From JAVVTQ01 sp036653595 (lineage in GTDB: Bacteria > Bacillota > Clostridia > Oscillospirales > Ruminococcaceae), in the NCBI GenBank assembly GCA_036653595.1, contig JAVVTQ010000001.1, positions 1 to 64,000 on the forward strand: a stretch of DNA of 64,000 nt. Direction: 5' to 3'. The first letter of the stretch is position 1, and every line of letters begins with the position of its first letter. The notes beneath the pieces are model-generated. The model worked only from the letters and a program-made list of their open reading frames with translations. It searched no databases and had not been told where the DNA came from. The translations under genes and the position numbers were made by a program. Shown here piece after piece: positions 43,685 through 52,315 of this stretch.

Positions 43685-44680
43685 TTATTCCGATTGGGGG
43701 TAATTGTCGCTCACGCTGTGTATCATTTTTGCAAAGTCTTCAACCGTTTTTTTTGGCCCCATTATATATGCGCGGTTTCCAAACATAAAAATCCAGCTGT
43801 AGAAATTGGGGCTGATCTCGACTTCAACATCGATTTTAAAGTGATTTGCATCGACGGGAAGCATAGTGACATCGGCGCCGAAGCGATCGATTATCACAGT
43901 TGTCAGCGAATTGTCAAACATGATGACAACATTCTCGCGTGTGCCGGTATACATAGAGAACCGCATGTCCGCCGCTCTTGCAGGGTCAAAATTTCGCGTA
44001 GCCTCATTTGCTTCGCGCAGCTCGCCCAGCGCCGAGACGTCTGTCATTCTGTCCACACGAAAGCTGGCAACGGCGCCGCGCACGGGATTATATGCGGCGA
44101 GATAGTAGTTTTCATCGCTGTATATAAGCGCGAGCGGGCTGACCTTGTATTCCTTGCCGTCGTGGCGAAAAACACGCTGCTTATCGCGTGAGTACTCGAA
44201 ATATTTAAAGGACAGCTTTTTGTCGTCGTTTATGGCGCTGTATATCGCGTCCGTGTTGTAATATATGCTCTCATTCATCGATTTCACGCGCTTGTCCACA
44301 TAAACTTGTCTGTGAAGCTCGCGCGCCTCGCCGCGGCTTGCTTGAGCCTCAAGCTTTTTTATAAGCTCGAGGCTTTTTTTGCGCGTGATGAAGCGCGAGG
44401 CACCCACCGTGTCGACAAGCAGTTTCAGCTCTGCCAGCTGAAACTCACGGTCGAGCAACCTATACTCGGTTCGCTTCCCGCGCACCTGCTCTATATTCAT
44501 CCCGAAACGCCCCAGCATTTCAATGTCGGAGTATATTGATTTTCGTTCGGCCGTCACGCCCAGCGACGAAAGATGCGCGATTATCTGCTCCACCGTTACG
44601 CCGTGTTCTGAGTCGGACTCCGACTCAAGAAATTGTTTCAGATACAGTATTTTCAGCTTTTGCTTCGGATTGCCGGCCAT
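43685..44680 (-). CDS. WYL-domain transcriptional regulator
   Basis: This 331-residue protein has an N-terminal winged helix-turn-helix (about 10-70, with TAERKSIYSDIEMLGRFG) and a WYL domain in the middle (about 150-210), where YKVSPLALIYSDENYYLAAY replaces the usual WYL. The C-terminal WCX-type extension follows. These proteins sense nucleotides or other ligands and often regulate defence or DNA damage genes; no target is evident. The promoter on the minus strand lies 46 bp upstream. The EamA gene converges on it. Confidence 0.87.
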   Translation of the reverse strand: MAGNPKQKLKILYLKQFLESESDSEHGVTVEQIIAHLSSLGVTAERKSIYSDIEMLGRFGMNIEQVRGKRTEYRLLDREFQLAELKLLVDTVGASRFITRKKSLELIKKLEAQASRGEARELHRQVYVDKRVKSMNESIYYNTDAIYSAINDDKKLSFKYFEYSRDKQRVFRHDGKEYKVSPLALIYSDENYYLAAYNPVRGAVASFRVDRMTDVSALGELREANEATRNFDPARAADMRFSMYTGTRENVVIMFDNSLTTVIIDRFGADVTMLPVDANHFKIDVEVEISPNFYSWIFMFGNRAYIMGPKKTVEDFAKMIHSVSDNYPQSE

Positions 44681-44726
44681 AAGAGCACCTCTTTTTACTG
44701 TACTATTGTCGGTACATTATGTAATC

Positions 44727-44755
44727 ACTATAACCTTTTGCCCCCGCCAATTCAA
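44727..44755 (-). promoter_or_regulatory. Promoter for the WYL regulator
   Basis: On the minus strand TTGAAT (44755-44750) and TATAGT (44732-44727) are 17 bp apart. Confidence 0.55.
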
Positions 44756-44842
44756 GTGCCGGAATAACGCGCCTCTTTTTGCAGATAATTGTAATATACA
44801 CGCCGTCAAAAAACGGTCGAAATGCAAGGAGGAGCATTTTCT

Positions 44843-45283
44843 ATGCAACTTTCCGACAAGGATTACAAAAGAATATATGCGAGCGAAATGCCGCGCTCAA
44901 ATGTTCTGAGGGACTGCGTCATGGCTTTTCTCGTCGGCGGAATCATATGCACGGTGGGACAGCTTTTTTCAAATATCTATTCAGGCATTGAAGGAATTGA
45001 CAAGGACGCAGCCGCGCTGTTGACCTCGGCAACTCTTATAGCGTTGTCCGGGCTTGCCACCGGCTTTGGGGTTTATGACAAAATTTCGCGGCACGCCGGG
45101 GCAGGCACGCTTGTTCCGATAACAGGCTTTGCAAATGCAGTCGTCTCCCCGGCACTCGAATTCAAATCAGAGGGCTGGATTCTCGGAACCGGTGCAAAGA
45201 TGTTTATCATTGCAGGGCCTGTCATTGTCTATGGCACAGCGGCATCTGTTTTGGCAGGTATATTGCTGCTGATTTTCGGGTGA
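44843..45283 (+). CDS. spoVAC: Stage V sporulation protein AC
   Basis: SpoVAC is an inner spore membrane channel needed for dipicolinic acid uptake during sporulation. The 146-residue protein has four or five membrane spans and shows the family's PITGFANAVVSPALEFKSEG and ILGTGAKMF segments. The site aaggagga lies before ATG 44843. A weak sigma-G-like pair (GAATA near 44762 and GATAATT near 44784) is visible upstream, but the match is imperfect. spoVAD follows 4 bp after the stop. Confidence 0.93.
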   Translation: MQLSDKDYKRIYASEMPRSNVLRDCVMAFLVGGIICTVGQLFSNIYSGIEGIDKDAAALLTSATLIALSGLATGFGVYDKISRHAGAGTLVPITGFANAVVSPALEFKSEGWILGTGAKMFIIAGPVIVYGTAASVLAGILLLIFG

Positions 45284-45287
45284 CAAC

Positions 45288-46310
45288 ATGAAAAAACGCG
45301 TAGGTGAAGGAACTATAATATTTGAGTCAAGGCCGTCGGTAATAGGATATGGCTCTTGTGTGGGCAAAAAAGAAAAGGAAGGTCCGCTGGGAGATTATTT
45401 TGCAGACTGTGACCTCGACACCTCTTTCGGACAGAACACATGGGAAAAGTCAGAGAGTGAGCTGCAAAGGCGCGCATACAAAACAGCGAAGCAGCGCGCC
45501 CAAATCAAGGATGAGGACATAGACATTGTATTTGCGGGCGATTTGCTCAACCAGTGCATCGCCTCGGCTTATGCCACTCGCGGAACCTCGCGCCCTTTTA
45601 TCGGCCTATACGGCGCATGCTCCACGATGGCGGAGTCGCTGTCGATGGCCTGCGCCTTTGTCGATGCAAGCTTTGCAAAAACGGCTGCAGCGATTACCTC
45701 AAGCCATTTTTGTGCCGCAGAGCGTCAATTTAGATTTCCTTTGGAATACGGCGGACAGCGCACACCTGCTTCACAGTGGACGGTGACGGGCTCGGGGGCA
45801 GTGCTTGTTTCCTCGCACAGCGACGAGCTTATCTCAATTGAGAAAATATGCCCCGGTGCCATTTGCGACTTCGGAGTGCAGGATATAAACAATATGGGCA
45901 GCGCGATGGCCCCGGCGGCGGCCGACACACTGAAGCGATTTTTCAGAGATACCAAAACAAAGCCCTCGGATTACGGCGCTGTGGTTACGGGCGATTTGGG
46001 CGAGGTTGGCAGCAAGCTTTTGTTGAGACTTTGCGACATGGAGAAAATTGATTTGTCAAATCACCTCGATTGCGGAAAAATGATATTTGACACAGAGACA
46101 CAAAATGTGAAATCGGGCGGCTCGGGGTGCGGATGCTCGGCAAGCGTTCTGACCTCGTATTTTTTGCCGCTTCTTGAAAAAAGAGAAATTCCCGACATCC
46201 TTTTTATGGCCACAGGCGCGCTTATGAGCCCGACCTCCATTCAGCAGAAGGAATCGATTCCGGCCGTCGCGCACCTGGTGCACATAAAGGCCCCTCTTCA
46301 CGGCGCATAA
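45288..46310 (+). CDS. spoVAD: Stage V sporulation protein AD
   Basis: SpoVAD is the dipicolinic acid-binding protein of the SpoVA complex and has a thiolase-like fold. The 340-residue protein shows the typical PSVIGYGSCVGKKEKEGPLG, FIGLYGACSTMAESL and HFCAAERQFRFPLEYGGQR motifs. It is of full length. The third gene of the usual Clostridia trio, spoVAE, does not follow: a terminator, a tandem repeat and genes on the other strand come next. A second spoVA locus elsewhere is possible. Confidence 0.95.
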   Translation: MKKRVGEGTIIFESRPSVIGYGSCVGKKEKEGPLGDYFADCDLDTSFGQNTWEKSESELQRRAYKTAKQRAQIKDEDIDIVFAGDLLNQCIASAYATRGTSRPFIGLYGACSTMAESLSMACAFVDASFAKTAAAITSSHFCAAERQFRFPLEYGGQRTPASQWTVTGSGAVLVSSHSDELISIEKICPGAICDFGVQDINNMGSAMAPAAADTLKRFFRDTKTKPSDYGAVVTGDLGEVGSKLLLRLCDMEKIDLSNHLDCGKMIFDTETQNVKSGGSGCGCSASVLTSYFLPLLEKREIPDILFMATGALMSPTSIQQKESIPAVAHLVHIKAPLHGA

Positions 46311-46349
46311 GTACAGTCAAGCACGCTGCAAAGGGGTTTAAAGCAAACT

Positions 46350-46395
46350 AAAAAGCTCTGAATCTCGGTGGAAAGCCGAGAGACAGAGCTTTTTT
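46350..46395 (+). terminator. Terminator after spoVAD
   Basis: AAAAAGCTCTG...CTCGG pairs with CCGAG...CAGAGCTTTTTT, a two-part stem with small internal loops. Its right half begins the first copy of the tandem repeat. Confidence 0.8.
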
Positions 46396-46610
46396 GCTTG
46401 TAAATCTCTTGCCGAACCTAGGGTGGAGATTTTGCGCCTCCGCTTCGCCGCGAATGGCGGCTGCTCATAAAGAGATTAAAGGCCGTGCGCCGCAGTAACA
46501 GAGCTTTTTTGCTTGTAAATCTTTTGCCAAACCTTGGGTGGAATTTTGCGCCTCCGCCTCGCCGCGAATGGCCGCTGCTCATAAAGAGATTAAAGGCCGT
46601 GCGGCTCTAT
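46385..46610. repeat. 115-bp tandem duplication downstream of spoVAD
   Basis: The block that begins agagcttttttgcttgtaaa at 46385 recurs at 46500. The copies share gaatggc-type and ctcataaagagattaaagg segments, at about 90 percent identity by eye. Each starts with the terminator's T-tract. The shorter string cggcgaatggcgg also occurs at 42592, so parts may be dispersed. No coding frame is apparent in the repeat. Confidence 0.75.
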
Positions 46611-46634
46611 AGGCGCTAAAGAATTGACGGTATT

Positions 46635-46790
46635 TTAGAGATCGTCGGCGTCCTGAACCGGCTTTTCATATTTATTTTCCGGCACGCCGGTGTAGCTGCC
46701 GGATGGGTCAAACTTGCTCTGCTGCTCATCAGGACTTGCAATGCTCTCATCCTTGTTGATTGCGGTTCCATTGTTTTTCTTTTTAAACAT
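46635..46790 (-). CDS. Small acidic protein (51 residues)
   Basis: This gene encodes 51 residues, MFKKKNNGTAINKDESIAS through PSGSYTGVPENKYEKPVQ and the end DADDL. The ribosome site aaaggag lies upstream of the ATG. The composition is charged and probably disordered, with no membrane span. The PxGSYTGxP and PVQDADDL elements look familiar from small proteins in other Clostridia, but I cannot name a function. It is read 44 bp after copZ and could be part of that transcript or separate. Confidence 0.68.
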   Translation of the reverse strand: MFKKKNNGTAINKDESIASPDEQQSKFDPSGSYTGVPENKYEKPVQDADDL

Positions 46791-46834
46791 AGTCTGCTCC
46801 TTTGTTTTTTATAGTATGCGCAAAGGAGCGCCAG

Positions 46835-47041
46835 TTATTTCACCGCGACAAAGCCAGCGTCCTCCACAGACCCGCGCAGAGCGGTTTCGTCCGTCTTGTT
46901 CTCGTCGTACTCGATTTCAACACATTTTTTCTCAAGTGAAACAGAGGCGCCGAGCACGCCGTCGGCTGCAAGCAGCACCTTCTTCAGTCTCTCGCAGCAG
47001 TGATTGCAGGACATTCCGTCCACCTTTACAGTTGTTTTCAT
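46835..47041 (-). CDS. copZ: Copper chaperone CopZ (HMA domain)
   Basis: This 68-residue heavy-metal-associated domain carries VDGMSCNHCCERL, in which the CxxC pair binds Cu(I), with a third Cys directly after. It delivers copper to CopA, whose gene ends 20 bp upstream. A site ggag precedes the ATG. The size and fold fit a typical CopZ. Confidence 0.92.
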   Translation of the reverse strand: MKTTVKVDGMSCNHCCERLKKVLLAADGVLGASVSLEKKCVEIEYDENKTDETALRGSVEDAGFVAVK

Positions 47042-47061
47042 GTTTTCTCCTTTGTGAAAAT

Positions 47062-49314
47062 TTATTTATCAAGTTTTACTCTTCCGAGTCTCAGCGCATT
47101 TGCAACGACACACACCGAGGACAGTGACATAGCCGCCGCAGCAAACACGGGACTTATCAGCGGCCCCCCAAAGGCATAGAGCACTCCGGCCGCTATCGGA
47201 ATCCCGACAGAGTTGTAGAAAAATGCCCAGAACAAATTTTGTTTTATATTCCTTATCACGGCGCAAGACAGCTTGATGGCGCCGTAAACACCGGTGAGAG
47301 AGCCTCCCATAAGCACAATGTCAGAGGATTCTATGGCGACATCTGTTCCTGAGCCTATGGCAATTCCGACATCGGCAAAGGCCAGCGCGGGGGCGTCGTT
47401 TATGCCGTCGCCCACCATGGCTACCACGGATTTGCCATTGCGCCGCCGCTTGACTTCATCCGCCTTGTTGGCAGGCATCACCTCGGAAGATACATCGTCA
47501 ATCCCGACACTTCTGGCGATGGCCTCGGCGGTGTGCGCGTTGTCTCCCGTGAGCATAACTGTTTTCAGCCCGGCTCTTTTGATTGAGGCTATTGCCGCGG
47601 CGCTGTCCTTTTTGACGGTGTCTGCCACAGCTATTATTCCCACAAGTCTGCCGTCAACTGCAAAATACATCGGGGATTTGGCTTCTCGTGTGAGCGCGGC
47701 CACAGCGCCAACGGCGGATACGGTGACAATGCCGTGCTTCTCCATGAGCTTCAGGTTCCCCGCAAGAACACTGCGACCGCCGACGACGGCATCGATCCCA
47801 AGGCCCGGAAGCGCCTCATATTGACGGCATGAGAGAAGGGTGATGCCGCGGGTCTTTGCGCATTCCAGCACGGCGGCGCCAAGCGGATGCTCGGCCATGC
47901 TTTCTGCGGAGGCTGCCAGAGAGATCATCTCATCCTCCGGCATATCTTCTAGCGTCACGATGTCTGTCACCACCGGCTTGCCCTCGGTTATCGTGCCGGT
48001 CTTGTCGAAAATAATTGTGTCGACGGAGCGCATGAGTTCCAGCGCCTCGCCGTTTCGAAAGAGAATCCCATGTGAAGCGCCCCTGCCAGTGCCGACCATG
48101 ACTGCCGTCGGAGTGGCAAGTCCCAGGGCACAAGGGCAGGCGATTACGAGCACTGAGACAAAAATGCGCATCGCAAAGCCTATCCCGCTGCCGACCGCCA
48201 GCCATATCGCCGCAGCAAGCACGGCTATGGCAATTGCGCAGGGCACAAAGTACCCCGCAATTATGTCGGCGAGCTTTGCAATAGGCACTTTTTGGCCCTG
48301 CGCCTCCTCGACGATTCTTATTATCTGTGACAGGGTGCTGTCCGCGCCGAGACGAGTAACCCTCACTCGGACAGAGCCGTTTTTGTTCACTGTCGCGCCG
48401 GTGACCAAGTCCCCTGCCGCCTTTTCGATAGGAATGCTCTCGCCTGTCAGCATGGACTCGTCGATGGTGGTGACTCCGTCAATCACGGTGCCATCGGCCG
48501 GAACCCGCTGACCGGGCTTTACCACGGCGATGTCGCCAACTCGAAGCTGTGAGGTCGGTATCTCAAGAATATTCGACTCTCGCTCGACAAAAGCAGTTGG
48601 AGGAGTGAGCTCATAGAGGCTTGCGATGGCGTCCTTAGTGCGTCGCTTTGCACGGCTCTCGAGGTATTTGCCCACCATAACAAGTGTTATTATCATCGCC
48701 GCCGATTCGAAATACAGCTCCATGACGGCCAAGACGTCGCCCATAAATATGCGCACAATCGACGCAAGCGAGTACACCATGGCCGCCGAGGTGCCGATTG
48801 CCACGAGGCTGTCCATATTTGGGCTGCCAGAAAAAAGAGATTTAAAGCCGTTTTTATAAAAAGCTCTCCCGCAAAACAGCACAGGTATGGTCAGCGCCAG
48901 CTGTGTCAGCGCAAAGGCCCTTGGATTTGCCATGGGCTCGAGAAAAGCGGGATAAGGCAGCGCTATGAACGTTATCATGTGCGCCATTGCAAGATAGAAA
49001 AGGGGCACGGTAAATACTACTGCTGCGATGAGGCGGTGCTTTTTCATGTCAAGCTCTTCGTCGGAGCGCTTCAGCGCTTTTTTAAGATCGGGCTCACCGG
49101 TGGTCACCTCCAAAGAAAATCCGGCCTTTTCCACCGCCGCACCTATCTGCGCCATCGTCCCTTGTCTGTCATCAAACTTTACGGTAAGCAGCTCTGTTGT
49201 GAGATTGACGGCCGCTTCCTCGACGAAGGAAAGCCTGCGCACAGCCCTCTCAACAGCAGCAGAGCACGCGGCACAGCTCATCCCGACTATTCGCGCCGAT
49301 TGTCTTTTTATCAT
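47062..49314 (-). CDS. copA: Copper-exporting P1B-type ATPase CopA
   Basis: This 750-residue pump has one N-terminal metal-binding domain (GMSCAAC, about 11-17), two leading membrane spans, the actuator TGES at 290-293 and the CPC site at 393-395. DKTGTIT begins at residue 437, EHPLG is the nucleotide-site HP, and GDGINDAPAL follows. These are the P1B-1 copper hallmarks. It is the first gene of copA-copZ. A promoter lies 44 bp upstream with a dyad in its spacer. No copper regulator gene is adjacent. Confidence 0.96.
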   Translation of the reverse strand: MIKRQSARIVGMSCAACSAAVERAVRRLSFVEEAAVNLTTELLTVKFDDRQGTMAQIGAAVEKAGFSLEVTTGEPDLKKALKRSDEELDMKKHRLIAAVVFTVPLFYLAMAHMITFIALPYPAFLEPMANPRAFALTQLALTIPVLFCGRAFYKNGFKSLFSGSPNMDSLVAIGTSAAMVYSLASIVRIFMGDVLAVMELYFESAAMIITLVMVGKYLESRAKRRTKDAIASLYELTPPTAFVERESNILEIPTSQLRVGDIAVVKPGQRVPADGTVIDGVTTIDESMLTGESIPIEKAAGDLVTGATVNKNGSVRVRVTRLGADSTLSQIIRIVEEAQGQKVPIAKLADIIAGYFVPCAIAIAVLAAAIWLAVGSGIGFAMRIFVSVLVIACPCALGLATPTAVMVGTGRGASHGILFRNGEALELMRSVDTIIFDKTGTITEGKPVVTDIVTLEDMPEDEMISLAASAESMAEHPLGAAVLECAKTRGITLLSCRQYEALPGLGIDAVVGGRSVLAGNLKLMEKHGIVTVSAVGAVAALTREAKSPMYFAVDGRLVGIIAVADTVKKDSAAAIASIKRAGLKTVMLTGDNAHTAEAIARSVGIDDVSSEVMPANKADEVKRRRNGKSVVAMVGDGINDAPALAFADVGIAIGSGTDVAIESSDIVLMGGSLTGVYGAIKLSCAVIRNIKQNLFWAFFYNSVGIPIAAGVLYAFGGPLISPVFAAAAMSLSSVCVVANALRLGRVKLDK

Positions 49315-49357
49315 TTTTCTCCTCGTGAAATAAGATGGTGAATATTCATACGATATA

Positions 49358-49385
49358 ATTATACTAAATAAGTGTAGTATGTCAA
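49358..49385 (-). promoter_or_regulatory. copA promoter with an embedded dyad operator
   Basis: On the minus strand TTGACA (49385-49380) and TATAAT (49363-49358) are 16 bp apart. A perfect 6-bp inverted repeat, ATACTA/TAGTAT (49361-49366 and 49375-49380), overlaps both boxes. It could bind a copper-responsive repressor of the CopY or CsoR type, but the exact consensus is not matched. Confidence 0.6.
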
Positions 49386-49392
49386 GAATATT

Positions 49393-49424
49393 AAAAACGA
49401 CCCGTGAAAAATCTCACGGGTCGC
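49393..49424 (-). terminator. Terminator after the M23 gene
   Basis: CGACCCGTGA and TCACGGGTCG pair perfectly; on the minus strand TTTTTAA follows. Confidence 0.85.
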
Positions 49425-49457
49425 CTTTATGCCCCTAAACGAAACGAAGGCATTGTA

Positions 49458-50156
49458 TTAAAATAAGGAATCTGGATCTATATATTTGTCGCCGCTCTTT
49501 ATTTCTATATGCAGATGAGCGGGCTCGGCGCCCTCAATTATAGATGATGTGCCGACTTGTCCCAGCACATCGCCCTGCGACAGGCGCTTTCCGGCCGTCA
49601 GCCCTGTTATTGGGGCCAGGTTTTTGTAAATTGCCGTATAGCCCGTGTCGAGCTTAAGCTCCGCAAAATAGCCCCACAGCTCGTCTTTTCCCGAACGGAT
49701 AATTTCTCCAGAGTAGAGTGCGACAACCTTTGTGCCTTCCGCTGCTTCTATGTCAACGCCATTGTGTGTGCGCCAGTCATTCATCGTCTTGTTTTTCGCA
49801 AGCTCGCCGCCGCTGAACATATTTGTTAGCTTGCCGTCCACCGGCTTTGAATAGACGGCGACAAATGGCTCTGCCGTTGAGACAGGCTCTTGTGTTTCAA
49901 CAGTCGTCAGCTTTTCCTTTGGGCGAACCACATTCTCTGTGTTTTCGCTGACATGAGATGAGTCGTCCTCGGGAAGCGGCGAAATATCGGTTATTCTTGC
50001 GCTGTCATTGTTCTCCTTCGTGAAGTTTTCGAGAATTTTATCCACAGCGGCATACGACGCCACTGCCGCCGCAATAACGCATATCACGAGCGCGATGTAA
50101 AAGCCATTTTTTCGCAGCAGAGTCTTCATGGAAATTCTTTGCGGTTCTTTTTTCAT
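49458..50156 (-). CDS. M23 peptidase-like membrane protein (SpoIIQ-like)
   Basis: This 232-residue protein has one N-terminal membrane span (about 20-42), an acidic linker and a C-terminal M23 domain. The zinc residues appear kept: DWRTHNGVDIEA (His and Asp) and AHLHIEI (HxH). SpoIIQ of B. subtilis has lost such residues, while clostridial SpoIIQ often keeps them. It may bridge forespore and mother cell or trim peptidoglycan. ATG 50156 has ggagg nearby; a further start at 50177 is less likely. Confidence 0.8.
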   Translation of the reverse strand: MKKEPQRISMKTLLRKNGFYIALVICVIAAAVASYAAVDKILENFTKENNDSARITDISPLPEDDSSHVSENTENVVRPKEKLTTVETQEPVSTAEPFVAVYSKPVDGKLTNMFSGGELAKNKTMNDWRTHNGVDIEAAEGTKVVALYSGEIIRSGKDELWGYFAELKLDTGYTAIYKNLAPITGLTAGKRLSQGDVLGQVGTSSIIEGAEPAHLHIEIKSGDKYIDPDSLF

Positions 50157-50274
50157 ATTCAAATACCTCCGTGACATTATTTTGAGTCGCGCAGGACCTA
50201 AATATTCATGTTGGGGCAGGGATTTTCATTTCTGTAAAAATTATCGTGAGCAGCTGCAAGGCAAAAGCCATTTC

Positions 50275-50303
50275 TTGACGTTTGCGCCTGCACATTGTAA
50301 TAT
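50275..50303 (+). promoter_or_regulatory. Candidate promoter for psuK-psuG
   Basis: TTGACG (50275-50280) and TAATAT (50298-50303) are 17 bp apart. Confidence 0.55.
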
Positions 50304-50362
50304 TATCACATAGCTCAGGCGCGTATGCGGCGTGCCGATATCAGAGCTTTGCTGAGGTGGCA

Positions 50363-51307
50363 ATGAGTACATCTGCAAAATATGTAGTCGGTGTCGGAGC
50401 GGCCAATATTGACATTCACTGCAAGAGCAAGAAGCCGCTCATCATGCGCGACAGCAACCCCGGATTTATGCACACCTCCGTCGGGGGAGTGACGCGCAAT
50501 ATTCTGGAAAATCTCGCGCGGCTGGGGGTGGACGCGCGGCTGGTGGCTGCTGTGGGCGCCGATGTTTTCGGACAAAAAATCATATCGGACAGCAGGGCGG
50601 CCGGAATCGATATGGCGAATGTACTTGTCGCAAAAGGCCGTGCTTCATCGACGTATGTGTCTGTGCTCGACGACACGGGCGATATGTTTGTCGCGCTTAG
50701 CGACATGCACATCACGTCGGAGCTGACAAGGGAATATCTCGACAATAAGCGGGAACTTCTGCAAGGAGCCTCTGCTATAATATGTGACCCGTGCATTCCT
50801 CCTCAGCTGATGAAATATCTTCTGTTTGGGGTGGGAGCGGGGATACCGATTTTTGTGGACACAGTCTCCACGAGTTATGCTGCGACGATTGCAGATATTG
50901 CGGGGGGCTTTCACACCATAAAGCCGAACCGCATGGAGCTGGAGGTTCTCGCGAAAATGCGAGTGGAATCCGACGAGGAGCTTGAGACGGCGTGCACAAA
51001 ATTGCTCGAAAAGGGCACACAGCGCGTCATAGTCAGTCTGGGCAAAGACGGCTGCTACTATTCCGACAGGGACGGCGTTCGAAAAAAAGCGGCGCTCGCA
51101 CCGATAGAGACAATGGTCAATGCAACCGGCGGCGGAGATGCCTTTATGGCGGCCGTAATATACAGCTTTCTGCGCGGCATGACAATTGAGCAAACACTCG
51201 ATAACGCGCTGGCGGCCGGTGTGATAGCTATCATGTCAGATGAGACAATCAGTCCACAGATGAGCGAAAGCTCTATAAATAAAGTTATAATGGAGAGAAA
51301 ACAATGA
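50363..51307 (+). CDS. psuK: Pseudouridine kinase (PfkB family)
   Basis: This 314-residue kinase phosphorylates pseudouridine at the 5' position. The PfkB signatures are VGGVTRNILENLARLG and, near the end, VNATGGGDAFMAAV, with the catalytic Asp. VVGVGAANIDIHCKSK at the N-terminus is typical. Substrate assignment rests on the overlap with psuG, 4 bp (ATGA). The start at 50363 has tgaggtgg upstream; the earlier in-frame start at 50282 overlaps the promoter. Confidence 0.9.
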   Translation: MSTSAKYVVGVGAANIDIHCKSKKPLIMRDSNPGFMHTSVGGVTRNILENLARLGVDARLVAAVGADVFGQKIISDSRAAGIDMANVLVAKGRASSTYVSVLDDTGDMFVALSDMHITSELTREYLDNKRELLQGASAIICDPCIPPQLMKYLLFGVGAGIPIFVDTVSTSYAATIADIAGGFHTIKPNRMELEVLAKMRVESDEELETACTKLLEKGTQRVIVSLGKDGCYYSDRDGVRKKAALAPIETMVNATGGGDAFMAAVIYSFLRGMTIEQTLDNALAAGVIAIMSDETISPQMSESSINKVIMERKQ

Positions 51308-52227
51308 GTTTTGAAAATTATCTTGACATCGCTTCGGAAATTAAGAATGCACTTTTGGAAAACAAACCGGTGGTTGCTCTTGAATCGACTATTTTGAGCC
51401 ACGGAATGCCTTACCCACAAAATATGGAGTTTGCGGCAAAGGTTGAGGAGATTGTTCGCAGCGGCGGCGCAATACCCGCCACGACCGCGATAATCGGCGG
51501 GAAGCTCAAAGTCGGCCTCTCCAAGGATGAGCTCAACATGATGTGCAATCCAAAGGACATAGGGAAAGTCAGCCGCCGCGACGTCGCAACCTATATCGCT
51601 ACAAAAATGACGGGCGCCACAACCGTCGCAACGACGATGATGATAGCCGCAATGGCGGGAATTCGCGTGTTTGCCACGGGCGGAATCGGCGGGGCGCATC
51701 GCGGTGCAGAGAAAACCATGGATATTTCGGCGGACTTGCAGGAGCTTGCAAATACACCGATCTGCGTCGTATGCGCGGGTGCAAAATCACTTTTGGATTT
51801 GGGACTCACACTCGAGTATCTTGAGACAATGGGCGTTCCCGTGCTCGGGCTTCGCACGGACTATCTGCCCGCCTTCTACTGCGCCAGAAGCAAGTTTAAG
51901 CTCGACTACAACTGTGCCGATGAGGCTGAGGTTGCCAAAATTGCCCATACAAAATGGGATCTCGGACTAAAGGGCGGCATCGTTGTCGGCAACCCTATTC
52001 CCGAGGAGTTCTCGCTCGACTACGACGAGATGGACAAGGTGATTGCAAAGGCCATCGGACTTGCGGAAAAAGAGGGCATTCGCGGCAAGGACACAACCCC
52101 GTTTTTGCTCTCGCACATAAAGGACATGACGGACGGCGTCTCCTTTGCAAGCAATTTGGAGCTTGCCTACAACAATGCGCGCGCTGCCACCAAGGTCGCG
52201 GTTGAGATGTGCAGGCTGGATAAATAG
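51304..52227 (+). CDS. psuG: Pseudouridine-5'-phosphate glycosidase
   Basis: This 307-residue enzyme cleaves pseudouridine 5'-phosphate to uracil and ribose 5-phosphate. Signature segments include VVALESTILSHGMPYPQN, GAIPATTAIIGGKLKVGL, VSRRDVATYIA and FATGGIGGAHRGAE. The length is standard. It is co-transcribed with psuK, and a hairpin follows within 50 bp. Confidence 0.95.
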   Translation: MSFENYLDIASEIKNALLENKPVVALESTILSHGMPYPQNMEFAAKVEEIVRSGGAIPATTAIIGGKLKVGLSKDELNMMCNPKDIGKVSRRDVATYIATKMTGATTVATTMMIAAMAGIRVFATGGIGGAHRGAEKTMDISADLQELANTPICVVCAGAKSLLDLGLTLEYLETMGVPVLGLRTDYLPAFYCARSKFKLDYNCADEAEVAKIAHTKWDLGLKGGIVVGNPIPEEFSLDYDEMDKVIAKAIGLAEKEGIRGKDTTPFLLSHIKDMTDGVSFASNLELAYNNARAATKVAVEMCRLDK

Positions 52228-52270
52228 CCGAGGAAAAGCAGGCGGGCAGACTATCGAATATACCGCAATA

Positions 52271-52309
52271 AAGATGGCGGGTGTCAAAATCGACACCCGC
52301 CATCTTTTC
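52271..52309. terminator. Terminator between psuG and the small minus-strand gene
   Basis: AAGATGGCGGGTGTC and GACACCCGCCATCTT form a perfect 15-bp stem with a 6-base loop and short T-tracts on both strands, so it can serve both genes. Confidence 0.82.
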
Positions 52310-52315
52310 GAAAAA

